Under the pieces are notes generated by a model that had not been told where the DNA came from, ran no database searches, and worked only from the letters and a program-made list of their open reading frames with translations. Below, piece by piece: positions 5,370-13,958 of a stretch of DNA of 42,052 bases. The stretch spans positions 1 through 42,052 of the IMG/VR virus record IMGVR_UViG_3300036819_000345. One strand, 5' to 3'. Each line of letters starts with the position of its first letter. The stretch's first letter is position 1. Source of the stretch: a virus. The position numbers were made by a program, and so were the translations under genes.

Positions 5370-6310
5370 CCAACGCCTTCGAAGCCCAGCCGTCGAAACT
5401 TGCCGACTTCGGACAGGTTCTTTTGCCCAGCGAGGCAAAAGAGCCGATTCTATCGAAGGCCGTTCGCACATCAGCTCTCGAATGGCTTACGGAAATTGGT
5501 GCGAAGAGCGAACTGGAAGCGGTTGGCTGCAAGCCGCGAACGAAAGCACTATTTGATGGGCCGCCTGGCGTTGGAAAGACAACACTCGCGCATCATCTGG
5601 CGGCGCGCGTCGGGCTTCCGATGGTATGTGTCCGTTCAGATCGCGTCATCGATAAGTGGGTAGGTTCCTCCGCTGAAAATATGGGCAACCTCTTTGACGC
5701 GGCGGAGAGCGAGTCCAAGCCTGTAATTCTTTTCTTCGACGAATTCGACAGTTTAGCCGACAAGCGGTCGGGGGGCCAGCACAAGGCCATCACACAGATG
5801 GTCAACACGCTTCTTAGCCGGATGGAGAACTATGATGGATTCATCATCGCGGCCACGAATTTTGCAACCAACATAGACAGCGCCGTTTGGCGCAGGTTTG
5901 ACATCCAGATTAAACTTGAATTACCCGGCCAAACCGAGAGGCGGCACATTCTGGCGCGCTATCTCGCGCCATACATTCTTCCCGCGGATGCCTTGGATCG
6001 CCTTGCGACATCATTCGAAACAGCAAGCCCCGCGCTAATGAGGCAATTCTGCGAAGGTGTTAAACGACAGATCGTGGTCGGCCCGAAGGTGGGCTGGTGT
6101 ATGGATCGCGATGCCCTGATTGGGCGCGTTATATCCGCCGTTCAGCCGCATCCGGATCTTGGCAAGCCGCGGCTCTGGTCTCGTGGAACAAGCGATGACG
6201 CCATTCGCGGTCTCCCCTGGCCGCTGTCTACCGAGCACCAGACCGACCTGACCATTTCCTCTGCTGAAAAACCGACAAATGTTGTCGCTCTTGGCCGAGG
6301 TGCGCGATGA
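5366..6310 (+). CDS. AAA+ ATPase
   Basis: The product is 314 residues. Walker A is GPPGVGKT at 65-72, Walker B VILFFDE at 120-126, sensor 1 AATN at 162-165, and an arginine-finger-like RRFD at 176-179. DKWVGSSAENMGNLF forms the typical pore-loop region before Walker B. This is the classical AAA clade (FtsH/Cdc48-like single ring) without any protease or membrane segment. It could remodel proteins or nucleoprotein complexes; the neighbouring GapR-like and methyltransferase genes point to DNA metabolism. The C-terminal 80 residues are not recognised. Start and stop are both shared with neighbours as ATGA. Confidence 0.85.
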   Translation: MTNAFEAQPSKLADFGQVLLPSEAKEPILSKAVRTSALEWLTEIGAKSELEAVGCKPRTKALFDGPPGVGKTTLAHHLAARVGLPMVCVRSDRVIDKWVGSSAENMGNLFDAAESESKPVILFFDEFDSLADKRSGGQHKAITQMVNTLLSRMENYDGFIIAATNFATNIDSAVWRRFDIQIKLELPGQTERRHILARYLAPYILPADALDRLATSFETASPALMRQFCEGVKRQIVVGPKVGWCMDRDALIGRVISAVQPHPDLGKPRLWSRGTSDDAIRGLPWPLSTEHQTDLTISSAEKPTNVVALGRGAR

Positions 6311-6573
6311 CCGGCACCAAAGGCTTCTGGGTTCGCTGCAAAAAATGCGCGCATTGCTGGATTGTCGCCTATCTGCCGATAGAGGTCGGCACGTTCGGAA
6401 AACTGTGCAAGCGCGCGGCCTGTCCGAAATGCGGCGCAACGAAGCCGGAGAGTCCGAAACAGCGCGACGGCGACCTCATCGACGATGCGCAGTTGTCAAG
6501 GGTGACGCAGGTCACTCTGACGGATGCCGCCGGCGCAGGTTATCCGCTTCCAAGTGAAGGAGGCGCGGCATGA
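6307..6573 (+). CDS. Zinc-ribbon protein, 88 aa
   Basis: The first 45 residues carry C-x2-C-x2-C (RCKKCAHC) and a second group C-x4-C-x2-C (LCKRAACPKCG), consistent with one or two zinc-binding ribbons. The rest is polar and ends EGGAA. It sits between the AAA+ ATPase and the C5 methyltransferase with four-base overlaps on both sides. A nucleic-acid or protein adaptor role is likely, but no named family is recognised. Confidence 0.65.
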   Translation: MTGTKGFWVRCKKCAHCWIVAYLPIEVGTFGKLCKRAACPKCGATKPESPKQRDGDLIDDAQLSRVTQVTLTDAAGAGYPLPSEGGAA

Positions 6574-8867
6574 CGCGGAAAATTCTCGTGGCCGATCTGC
6601 TGTGCGGTGCCGGTGGTTCTTCCACCGGCTGCGAACGTGCGCTGGCGGCGCTCGGCCTGAAGATGGAACTGGTCTGCGTCAACCACTGGCCGGTGGCGAT
6701 TGAAACCCACACTAAGAACCATCCGGGCGCGCGCCACTATGTGCAGGACATTTCAGCCGTGCAGCCCGGCATTCTGGTGCCGGAAGGTTATCTCGACCTG
6801 CTGATGGCGTCGCCGACCTGCACGCACCATTCGGTGGCGCGCGGCGGCAAACCCACCAGCGACCAGCAGCGCAGCGATCCCTGGCACATCGTCACCTGGC
6901 TCACCGAATTGCGCGTGAAGCGGCTCATCATCGAGAACGTGTGGGAGTTCTGCGGCTGGGGTCCGGTCGATCCGAAAACGGGCAAGCCCATCGCGGCGCG
7001 CAAGGGCGAATACTTCAACGCCTGGATCGACACCATCCGCCGCCTTGGCTTCGAACCGGAATGGAAGAAGCTGAACGCCGCCGATTATGGCGATGCCACG
7101 ACGCGCCAGCGCTTCATCCTAATGGCGCGCAGTGACCGCAAGCCGGTGCGCTGGCCGTTGCCGACGCACGCCAAGGTAGACGGCAATCTTTCGCTATTGC
7201 CCGCGATGAAGCCGTGGAAACCGGCGCGCGAGATCATCGACTGGGAAATCAAAGGTCAATCGATCTTTACGCGCGCGATTCCGTTGGCACCAAAAACACT
7301 GGCACGCATCCTCGCTGGTGCTATCAAGTTCGCTTGGCCAACACCCTTTATCGGGTTGTTGCTCCGCGAGATTGACCGTTCGCTTAAATTCCATCTTCGC
7401 CGTGCGTTCGCGAAGCGCAATGTGAAGGGCAAACATCGCGCGCGCCGCCGCGCGCTTGTGATCGACTACGCCGCCCGACTGCGCCACTTTCGGTTGGCCC
7501 CTATGGAGTTCGCGAAAGGCGGCCGCTCGGCTTCCCCGATGGTGGTCACTCTTCGCAAGAACGCGGATGGGCGTTCGACCCATGCACCATTGCCTACGAT
7601 TGCGGCTAACGGCACGCACATCGGACTGGCCGAGCCGGTGATCATAAACGGTCGGAAGGGCAATAAAGCGAAGGCGGTTTCGACTGAGCCCGTTCCCACG
7701 CTGGACACCAAGGGCGGTGTGTGGCTTGCCGAACCGTTCGTACTTTCGCAGCAGAACAGCGGCCAGCCGCGCGGCGTAGAAGCGGAGCCACTACCCACCA
7801 TCACCACGGGCGGAGCAGGCACGGCCCAGCACCCCGGCTGCGCCCGACCGATGCTGGTAGAACCGTTCATCCTCAACCGGCACGGCGACAACGGCGGCAC
7901 GCGCGCGCATCCGGTTGAAGAACCGTTGCCGACAGGCGATTGCCGGGGCGCAGGCTATGTCATCGAGCCGTTCATCGCGACGGTCGCGCACGGAAATGAC
8001 GCCGGCGAGAAGAACCCCAATCCGCGACGTGCGAAGAGCGTCGATGATCCGCTGGGCACCATTCATGGTGACGGCAGCGCCTACGCCGTGGTCGAACCTT
8101 TCATACTCTCGCGCCAGTCCTGCGGCGCACCGCGCGAAACCGGCGAGCCGATCCCGACGCAGACCGCGCAGCATTCGCCGGTGCTGATTTCGCCATACTA
8201 CGGATCGGGCTCTGGCGAGACGTGCAAAACCGCGAACGAACCGCTTGATACCGTTACGAGCAAAGGCCGGTTCGGGGTGGTTGTGCCCGTCACGCATAGC
8301 CAAGGCGGCAACAAGCCGCGAAGCGTTGAACAGCCCATCCCGACGATGACTACCGCTAAGGGTGGGGAATTCGCGCTCGTCCTCCCGGTGACGCACGCCG
8401 GCGAACACCGCGCACGTGATGTGAACGAAGAGCCGCTGCAGACCGTTACCGGCGCGCACCGCGGCGAACTGGCGTTCATCACCGCCCACCATGGCGAACG
8501 CGAAGGCCAGGCACCGCGCGTCCATAGTGTCGATGCGCCGACACCCACGATTGCTGCGTCCGGTCACACCGATCTCGCCCAAGGCATCGTCATGCCGGTC
8601 AGCGATGGCGAACACTACGACATCCTGTTCCGCATGCTGGAGCCGCACGAGCTGGCGGCGGCGATGGGCTTCAACAGCGAAGAGACCACCTACGAATTCG
8701 CTGGCACCAAGACCGAGCAGATCAAGCAGATCGGCAACGCCGTTTCCGTGGCGAAGATGAAGGCCTGTGTCGGCGCGCTGATGGCCGATGCAGCACCGAA
8801 ACGCAGGAAATCCGCGCAGCCAGACCCGTGGGCGCATCCCCTCTTCCAAGAAGAGGCCGCGGCATGA
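6570..8867 (+). CDS. DNA cytosine-5 methyltransferase with a ten-unit repeat insertion
   Basis: This is a Dcm-type enzyme that would transfer methyl from SAM to cytosine C5. Motif I is DLLCGAGGSS (9-18) and the catalytic loop is SPTCTHHS, with Cys84 and PTC instead of the usual PPC. Motif VI is ENV (122-124), TTRQRF near 177-182 is motif VIII, and GNAVSV near residue 730 is motif X. Between motifs VIII and X, residues about 324-672 are ten degenerate units of 31-43 residues built around EPLPTITxGG and ending LxEP. Residues about 255-320 are a basic insertion. At 765 residues it is about twice the family's usual size. It is the first of three methyltransferase-related genes, probably protecting phage DNA. 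Confidence 0.85.
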   Translation: MTRKILVADLLCGAGGSSTGCERALAALGLKMELVCVNHWPVAIETHTKNHPGARHYVQDISAVQPGILVPEGYLDLLMASPTCTHHSVARGGKPTSDQQRSDPWHIVTWLTELRVKRLIIENVWEFCGWGPVDPKTGKPIAARKGEYFNAWIDTIRRLGFEPEWKKLNAADYGDATTRQRFILMARSDRKPVRWPLPTHAKVDGNLSLLPAMKPWKPAREIIDWEIKGQSIFTRAIPLAPKTLARILAGAIKFAWPTPFIGLLLREIDRSLKFHLRRAFAKRNVKGKHRARRRALVIDYAARLRHFRLAPMEFAKGGRSASPMVVTLRKNADGRSTHAPLPTIAANGTHIGLAEPVIINGRKGNKAKAVSTEPVPTLDTKGGVWLAEPFVLSQQNSGQPRGVEAEPLPTITTGGAGTAQHPGCARPMLVEPFILNRHGDNGGTRAHPVEEPLPTGDCRGAGYVIEPFIATVAHGNDAGEKNPNPRRAKSVDDPLGTIHGDGSAYAVVEPFILSRQSCGAPRETGEPIPTQTAQHSPVLISPYYGSGSGETCKTANEPLDTVTSKGRFGVVVPVTHSQGGNKPRSVEQPIPTMTTAKGGEFALVLPVTHAGEHRARDVNEEPLQTVTGAHRGELAFITAHHGEREGQAPRVHSVDAPTPTIAASGHTDLAQGIVMPVSDGEHYDILFRMLEPHELAAAMGFNSEETTYEFAGTKTEQIKQIGNAVSVAKMKACVGALMADAAPKRRKSAQPDPWAHPLFQEEAAA
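7539..8585 (+). repeat. Ten degenerate protein-level repeats in the C5 methyltransferase
   Basis: Units can be laid out as a variable arm (for example FILNRHGDNGGTRAHPVE or VTHSQGGNKPRSVEQ), a core EPLPT(I/M/V)T, and a closing GxxxLVEP. They correspond to residues about 324-672 and occupy the target-recognition region. The units are diverged at DNA level, so this is an old expansion rather than a slippage array. Confidence 0.75.
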
Positions 8868-9568
8868 GCGAGCCAACGCTTCCCATGAACCGCAAGGTCG
8901 AACGATCCCATGTGTGGGCGCGCGAACCGAACGATTGGTATGTCGAAGAGCGCTGGTGCAGCGAAGCGCTGTTTCGGTCGCTGGACTTTGACGGCCTGAT
9001 TGTCGATCCGTTCTGCGGCCTCGGCCGGATACTCGATTCCGCCAAGGCAGCCGGTTACGCGACATTCGGCATGGACATCATCAATCGCGGCTGCGCTCAT
9101 GATTTCGAGTTGGTCGATTTTGATCACGATTTCAGCGGCATTGTGCGCGCGCTGGCGCCGCGCATCGCGCGCTTCCGCGACCGCTTCTGCATCGTAAGCA
9201 ATCCGCCCTATCTCGACATGCCCAAGGGCAGAGCAATCGAACGGGTTGGCCAACTCAATGCGCTGGGCGCGTCCAAGGTGGCGCTGCTGCTTCGCGCGGC
9301 TTGGGCGAACGGCGGGAAAGTGTCGGCGGCGCTGGAAACGATGCCGCTGCGCCGTGTTGCGGCGTGCAGCCCGCGACCGTCCATTCCCCCTGGTCACGTT
9401 GTTCTCGCCGCGGAATCGGGCGCGCGATACACAGATACCGACGACAAGGTTTCGGTCGGCGGCGGACGCGAAGATTACAATTGGTATTTTTTCGTGCGCG
9501 GCCATACGGGCAAGCCTGATTTCAGTTGGGTCCGCAAGCCGGTCATCGCAAAAGCGCGGCCGGCATGA
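8864..9568 (+). CDS. DNA adenine methyltransferase-like protein (NPPY)
   Basis: The protein has 234 residues from the ATG that overlaps the C5 enzyme's stop. The SAM-binding motif is DPFCGLGRI at 48-56 and the catalytic motif is SNPPY at 112-116, which is typical of N6-adenine methyltransferases. Acidic residues follow GMDI near 69-72. It lacks a long target-recognition region, so specificity may be low or supplied by a partner. It lies directly between the C5 enzyme and the TSCPD gene in one overlapping operon. Modification of phage DNA against restriction is the likely purpose; the exact target cannot be read. Confidence 0.75.
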   Translation: MSEPTLPMNRKVERSHVWAREPNDWYVEERWCSEALFRSLDFDGLIVDPFCGLGRILDSAKAAGYATFGMDIINRGCAHDFELVDFDHDFSGIVRALAPRIARFRDRFCIVSNPPYLDMPKGRAIERVGQLNALGASKVALLLRAAWANGGKVSAALETMPLRRVAACSPRPSIPPGHVVLAAESGARYTDTDDKVSVGGGREDYNWYFFVRGHTGKPDFSWVRKPVIAKARPA

Positions 9569-9930
9569 TGCGCGAGAAACTTCCACCGCGACGTCAGGGT
9601 GTGACGGTGCCAATGGCTTACACATTGGCGAGCGGTTATCAGATCGACTTTGTCGTCACGTATAATTTCAATGCCGAACACAAGGTGAAGGAGTGTTTCT
9701 GTCTTCCATTCAAGACAGGTACGGACCTCCAGAACCTTTTGCACCATGCTTGCATCGTGACGTCGATGGTATTGCAACATGGCAGCACTATGTCGTCACT
9801 GGCGCGGACGATGGGCGAGGATGAGCCTGCACGGTCACCGCAATCCATATTGGGATTAATCGTTCGCGCTGGCGTTGAACTGGACCGGGAAGCGTCGCCG
9901 CCGGTCGAGAAAGCGCAGGTTTCCGGATGA
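9565..9930 (+). CDS. TSCPD-domain protein
   Basis: The 121-residue product begins with PPRRQGVTVPMAYTLASGYQ and continues VKECFCLPFKTGTDLQNLLHHACIVTSMVLQHGSTMSSLARTM. This resembles the free-standing TSCPD domain found at the C-terminus of some class II ribonucleotide reductases and alone in alphaproteobacterial phages. The usual role is unclear, possibly nucleotide-metabolism related. The ATG at 9565 overlaps the preceding stop, and the end overlaps the next start. The match is to the family pattern from memory, so confidence in the family is moderate. Confidence 0.6.
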   Translation: MMREKLPPRRQGVTVPMAYTLASGYQIDFVVTYNFNAEHKVKECFCLPFKTGTDLQNLLHHACIVTSMVLQHGSTMSSLARTMGEDEPARSPQSILGLIVRAGVELDREASPPVEKAQVSG

Positions 9931-12437
9931 CGGATTCCTACCGCGCGTTTCTGGAGGCAAAGATCAAGTTTGCCGACTTCACCGGCTTTGAGGTGGAGAT
10001 CGATCAGTTGTCAGAATGGCTACGACCGCATGCAAAGGTAGCGGTCCAATGGGCATTGCGCGGCGGGCGGCGCGCCATCTTTGCGAATTTCGGATTGCAT
10101 AAGACCAGCATGCAATTGGAGATGATGCGCCAGATCAAGCGGCGGACATCGGCACCAACGCTGATCACGCTTCCGCTCGGCGTTCGGCAGGAGTTTCGCC
10201 GAGACGCGGACGCGATGGGCGTGTCCTTGAAATTCATTCGTAGTGCGGCAGAGATTGGGGCCGACATCGATGTGCATCTGACGAATTACGAAACCGTACG
10301 CGAAGGAAAACTTGATCCAGCGATGTTCGCCGGCGCCAGCCTGGATGAGGCCGCGGTTCTTCGATCCTATGGCAGCAAGACCTATCAGGAATTCTTGCCA
10401 TTGTTCGACAAGGTTCCATATCGCTTTGTGGCAACAGCAACACCATCGCCAAATCGCTACAAGGAATTGATCCACTACGCGGGCTTTCTTGGCGTGATGG
10501 ACACAGGGCAGGCTCTTACACGGTTTTTCCAGCGCGACAGCGAAAAGGCGAACAATCTTACCCTGTACCCGCACAAGGAAGATGAATTCTGGATGTGGGT
10601 TCATTCGTGGGCGTTGTTCATTCAGAAGCCGAGTGATCTCGGCTTCTCCGATGAAGGCTATGAGCAGCCGCCACTAGAGGTCAGATATCACGCCGTTCCG
10701 AGCGATCACTCGACCGCCGGCATGGAAACGAATGGCCAAGGCATCCTGCTGCGCGACGCGGCCGTTGGGCTTATGGAGGCCGCACGCGAAAAGCGGGACA
10801 GCATGCCAGCGCGCATTGCTTGCATGGCCGACTTGATAGCGCAGGATCCGGATGAACACTGCATTTTGTGGCATGACCTAGAGGCGGAACGCCACGCCAT
10901 CGAAGCAGCGGTATCAGGCGCAAAGAGCGTCTATGGATCGCTTGATCTGGAGACGCGCGAACAAAGGATCATCGATTTTTCCGACGGCAAAGCAAAATAC
11001 TTGCCGACTAAGCCTGAGCTGAGCGGCTCCGGCTGCAACTTCCAGCGGCATTGTCACTGGTCGATTTTTACCGGTATCGGGTTCAAGTTTCACGATTTCA
11101 TCCAGGCTGTGCATCGCATCCGCCGCTTTGGCCAGCCGCTGCCCTGCAGAATCGACATCATCTATTCGGAAGCCGAACAGAAGGTACTCGATGATCTGTT
11201 GGAGAAATGGCGCGCGCATGACGCCATGATGGACAAGATGGCGGACATTATCCGCCGCTACGGATTGAGCCATCGCCCCATGCGCGAAGAGCTGACCCGT
11301 TCGATAGGACACAAGCGCATTGAAGCGCGCGGTGCCAATTACGTCGTGGCGAACAATGATTGTGTTGAAGAAGCCCGGCTGCATCCGTCCTCGAGCGTCG
11401 GGCTGATCGTCACTTCGATCCCATTCAGCAATCATTATGAGTATACGCCCAGTTACAACGACTTCGGTCACACCGATAATAACGCCCACTTTTGGGCGCA
11501 GATGGACTTTCTCACGCCTGAGTTGCTGCGCATTCTTGAGCCTGGGCGGTTGGCCTGCATCCACGTCAAGGATCGCATCCTGTTCGGCAACGTGACCGGC
11601 GCCGGGGCGCCAACGGTCTCTCCTCTGCACGCGGAAGCAATCATGCACTTCCTGCGCCACCGGTTCGACTACATGGGCATGATCCATATCAACACCGACG
11701 TGGTGCGAGAGAACAACCAGACGTACCGGCTCGGCTATACCGAGATGTGCAAAGACGGCACGAAGATGGGCGTTGGTTCGCCCGAATATGTCCTTCTGAT
11801 GCGCAAGCCTCAGAGCGATCGGTCGCGCGGCTACGCGGATGTGCCGGTTACAAAGGACAAATCAGAATATTCGCTCGCGCGCTGGCAGGTCGATGCACAC
11901 GCATTCTGGCGGTCCAGTGGAAATCGCCTCCTAACGCCGGAAGAGATGGCGGCGCTGAAGCCCAACCTTCTTTTACGGACCTTTACCGAACAATCCTTGC
12001 GCGCAGTTTACGACTATCAGGCACACGTCGCGACAGGCGAGCGTATTGAAGCGCAAAGGGAAGGCGCGCTGCCGCGAACGTTCATGGCGCTGGCGCCAGG
12101 CGCGCACGATCCTAACACGTGGCATGACGTCAATCGCATGCGTACGCTCAACGGCAATCAGGTTCAGCGCAACGTGGAGAAGCATGTATGCCCGCTCCAG
12201 TTCGACATCGTGGACCGTCTCATCGATCGGTACAGCAATCGCGGCGATCTGGTTTACGACCCTTTCGGTGGCCTGATGACCGTGCCTTATCGCGCAATCT
12301 TGCGTGGCCGGCGCGGGCAGGCTTCCGAATTGAGCGCAGACTATTTTCGCGATGGCGTTCATTACCTAGAAGCGGCCGAGCGCGAATTGTCGATCCCATC
12401 ATTGTTTGACGCCGTCGACTGTGAGGCCGCGGCATGA
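9927..12437 (+). CDS. SNF2-like helicase fused to a DNA methyltransferase
   Basis: The product has 836 residues. The N-terminal half resembles an SF2/SNF2 helicase. A Walker A-like loop FANFGLHKT (52-60) lacks the normal first glycine pattern. LDEAAVLRS (139-147) is motif II, ATATPSPN (169-176) motif III, and QAVHRIRRFGQ (393-403) motif VI. The C-terminal half, from about 465, is a methyltransferase-like domain with TSIPFSNHYEY (496-506) where a DPPY-type motif is expected, and DPFGG near residue 773 as the SAM-binding motif. The product could translocate on DNA and modify it, like single-chain restriction-modification enzymes but with no nuclease visible. The altered Walker loop makes ATPase activity uncertain. 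Confidence 0.75.
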   Translation: MTDSYRAFLEAKIKFADFTGFEVEIDQLSEWLRPHAKVAVQWALRGGRRAIFANFGLHKTSMQLEMMRQIKRRTSAPTLITLPLGVRQEFRRDADAMGVSLKFIRSAAEIGADIDVHLTNYETVREGKLDPAMFAGASLDEAAVLRSYGSKTYQEFLPLFDKVPYRFVATATPSPNRYKELIHYAGFLGVMDTGQALTRFFQRDSEKANNLTLYPHKEDEFWMWVHSWALFIQKPSDLGFSDEGYEQPPLEVRYHAVPSDHSTAGMETNGQGILLRDAAVGLMEAAREKRDSMPARIACMADLIAQDPDEHCILWHDLEAERHAIEAAVSGAKSVYGSLDLETREQRIIDFSDGKAKYLPTKPELSGSGCNFQRHCHWSIFTGIGFKFHDFIQAVHRIRRFGQPLPCRIDIIYSEAEQKVLDDLLEKWRAHDAMMDKMADIIRRYGLSHRPMREELTRSIGHKRIEARGANYVVANNDCVEEARLHPSSSVGLIVTSIPFSNHYEYTPSYNDFGHTDNNAHFWAQMDFLTPELLRILEPGRLACIHVKDRILFGNVTGAGAPTVSPLHAEAIMHFLRHRFDYMGMIHINTDVVRENNQTYRLGYTEMCKDGTKMGVGSPEYVLLMRKPQSDRSRGYADVPVTKDKSEYSLARWQVDAHAFWRSSGNRLLTPEEMAALKPNLLLRTFTEQSLRAVYDYQAHVATGERIEAQREGALPRTFMALAPGAHDPNTWHDVNRMRTLNGNQVQRNVEKHVCPLQFDIVDRLIDRYSNRGDLVYDPFGGLMTVPYRAILRGRRGQASELSADYFRDGVHYLEAAERELSIPSLFDAVDCEAAA

Positions 12438-12640
12438 CGCGCACCATCGTCTACAACGGCCAGGAGATGACGTTTGCTGAGGTAGTACGCGCCTCAGGAA
12501 CGACGATCTCGGTACATCGGTTGCGGCAACGTGTGATTGCAGGATGGCCGTTGGCGCGTGCGCTTCACCTTCCAGCAGTGACCCATAAGCGCTGGGATAG
12601 TCTGCGGCCCCTTCCCGAAACTGGGAGGGCGCGCACGTGA
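12434..12640 (+). CDS. Small HTH-like protein, 68 aa
   Basis: The sequence MTRTIVYNGQEMTFAEVVRASGTTISVHRLRQRVIAGWPLARAL resembles the short phage helix-turn-helix proteins in which FAEVVRASGxxxxxLRxRVxxGW is the DNA-binding unit. It overlaps both neighbours by four bases and directly precedes the replication initiator. A DNA-binding role is likely from this pattern. The C-terminal 20 residues are basic and unstructured. Confidence 0.6.
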   Translation: MTRTIVYNGQEMTFAEVVRASGTTISVHRLRQRVIAGWPLARALHLPAVTHKRWDSLRPLPETGRART

Positions 12641-13665
12641 GCGGCAAGGTTATCGGCTGGGCGATGGAGCAGGCTACGGGTTCGCCGGTGACAAAGCTTG
12701 TTCTTCTGAAACTTGCCGACAATGCCAACGAGGAAGGCGTGTGCTGGCCGTCGATTGCGTTGATGGTCACACACACAGAACTGTCCAAACGGGCGGTGCG
12801 AGAACATCTGGAACGCCTGGAGGCGTTGGGGCTTGTGAGGATAGAGCGTCGCACCTCCTGCGGCGGCAAACTGCCCAATATCTATCATCTGTTGATCAAG
12901 CCGGCCGGCGCTGGGGTGGTGCAGGAGGTGCACCAGGGGGGTGGTGCAGGAGGTGCACCAGTAGTGCACGTGGCGCACGACCTAGTGCAGGAGGTGCACC
13001 GGGGTAGTGCAGGAGGTGCACTTCCATATAAGGAAGAACCTCCAAGTGAACCGTCAAAGAACCTCCAACACCGCGCGCAAGCGCGCGGGGGAGAGGCATC
13101 TGGCGATGATCGGTTCAAACCCATCTGGCAAACCTTCGAGCGCTGGCCAGGTTTCACACCGGGAATGTCCCACCGCGCGGCAGAGCAGGCTTGGAAGCGC
13201 CTTGCGGAAGCGCGCGACTACGTTGGCGACGCCGAACTTGTCGCCGCCGTGGGGGCTCACGGGCGTTGGCTGGCATCCGAAAACGACCGTCGCGCGAGAC
13301 TGCGCCCGCCGCAGCCAGCCCATCTCGTCATGCACCCAAGCCGCTGGTTGCGCGAACGATGTTTCGACGGATATTTGCGGCTTGCCGAAAAAGACGCTGC
13401 AGGCACAGACGCTCGCGCGCGCGGCGAGGCGGACGTTCGGGAATCGCTGGGCGAAGAGATATTCGCGCGCCTGACCAAGGCGGGGTTTCAGGCGCAGGCG
13501 CTGGCGCATTGGTTCCACGGCGCGCGGATCGAGGTTGGGCCGCCGGCGCGTGTGGTTGTCCCGAAGGACTTCACCCGCAACTGGATCGAAACCCAGTTCG
13601 CGGCCCAGCTACGCCGCGCGCTGGGCGATGACGTTCGTGTGGAAGTGGCGAGGGCCGCGGCATGA
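12637..13665 (+). CDS. Phage replication initiator: winged helix plus DnaA domain I-like C-terminus
   Basis: The protein has 342 residues. Residues about 15-90 form a helix-turn-helix of the phage O/Rep type (VTKLVLLKLADNANEEGVCWPSIALMV...SKRAVREHLERLEALGLV). Residues about 92-135 are a Gly/Val/His-rich linker (QEVHQGGGAGGAP and similar) encoded by DNA iterons. Residues 155-260 include a helical region. The last 75 residues (FARLTKAGFQAQALAHWF...VPKDFTRNWIETQFAAQLRRAL) resemble DnaA domain I, which contacts DnaB helicase. The protein would bind the iterons within its own gene, as lambda O does, and recruit host helicase. No separate helicase loader is seen. Confidence 0.8.
   Translation: MSGKVIGWAMEQATGSPVTKLVLLKLADNANEEGVCWPSIALMVTHTELSKRAVREHLERLEALGLVRIERRTSCGGKLPNIYHLLIKPAGAGVVQEVHQGGGAGGAPVVHVAHDLVQEVHRGSAGGALPYKEEPPSEPSKNLQHRAQARGGEASGDDRFKPIWQTFERWPGFTPGMSHRAAEQAWKRLAEARDYVGDAELVAAVGAHGRWLASENDRRARLRPPQPAHLVMHPSRWLRERCFDGYLRLAEKDAAGTDARARGEADVRESLGEEIFARLTKAGFQAQALAHWFHGARIEVGPPARVVVPKDFTRNWIETQFAAQLRRALGDDVRVEVARAAA
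12919..13021. other. Candidate replication origin: iterons in the initiator gene
   Basis: Four exact copies of GTGCAGGAGGTGCAC lie at 12919-12933, 12944-12958, 12985-12999 and 13007-13021. A degenerate copy GTGCACGTGGCGCAC lies at 12964-12978. Start-to-start spacings are 25, 20, 21 and 22 bases, about two helical turns. Each unit is itself an inverted repeat (GTGCA...TGCAC). An A-rich stretch follows (13022-13060) with GAACCTCCAA occurring twice. The position matches lambda ori inside gene O. Confidence 0.7.
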
Positions 13666-13958
13666 GCACAAAGCCAGCGCGAGACAATGTTTCACATGCA
13701 ACGTCCGAGATTACAGAACAAAAACAAACTGTTTCACGCATGTGCGGCGGATGCGGCGAAGATAACGACCGTCTTCCCTATCGATATTGCTCTGCCTGCC
13801 ATGCGCTGGCCAACAAACAATACCGCGCGCGCCGCAGGCGTGAAGAGCGGCGCATACACGCACAACTGAATTCCACGCGGGCGGTGCTCGCCAGAATGAA
13901 ACAAAAACAAAGCCACAAGGGGCGTATCCACAATGACAAAGGCCAATCACCGCCTTAG
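13662..13958 (+). CDS. Zinc-finger-like basic protein, 98 aa
   Basis: Four cysteines form CGGC (C28, C31) and CSAC (C43, C46), a plausible zinc site. A very basic helix (ANKQYRARRRREERRIHAQL) and a basic tail follow. The start overlaps the initiator's stop as ATGA and the end overlaps the next gene by 26 bases. Base composition is slightly more A-rich than its neighbours. Binding to DNA or RNA is likely; no specific family is recognised. Confidence 0.6.
   Translation: MSTKPARDNVSHATSEITEQKQTVSRMCGGCGEDNDRLPYRYCSACHALANKQYRARRRREERRIHAQLNSTRAVLARMKQKQSHKGRIHNDKGQSPP

Noticed and set aside
7791-9065. Leftward 424-codon open frame
   Set aside because: It is antisense to the C5 methyltransferase repeats and follows from their high G+C codon pattern. 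It has no recognisable domain.
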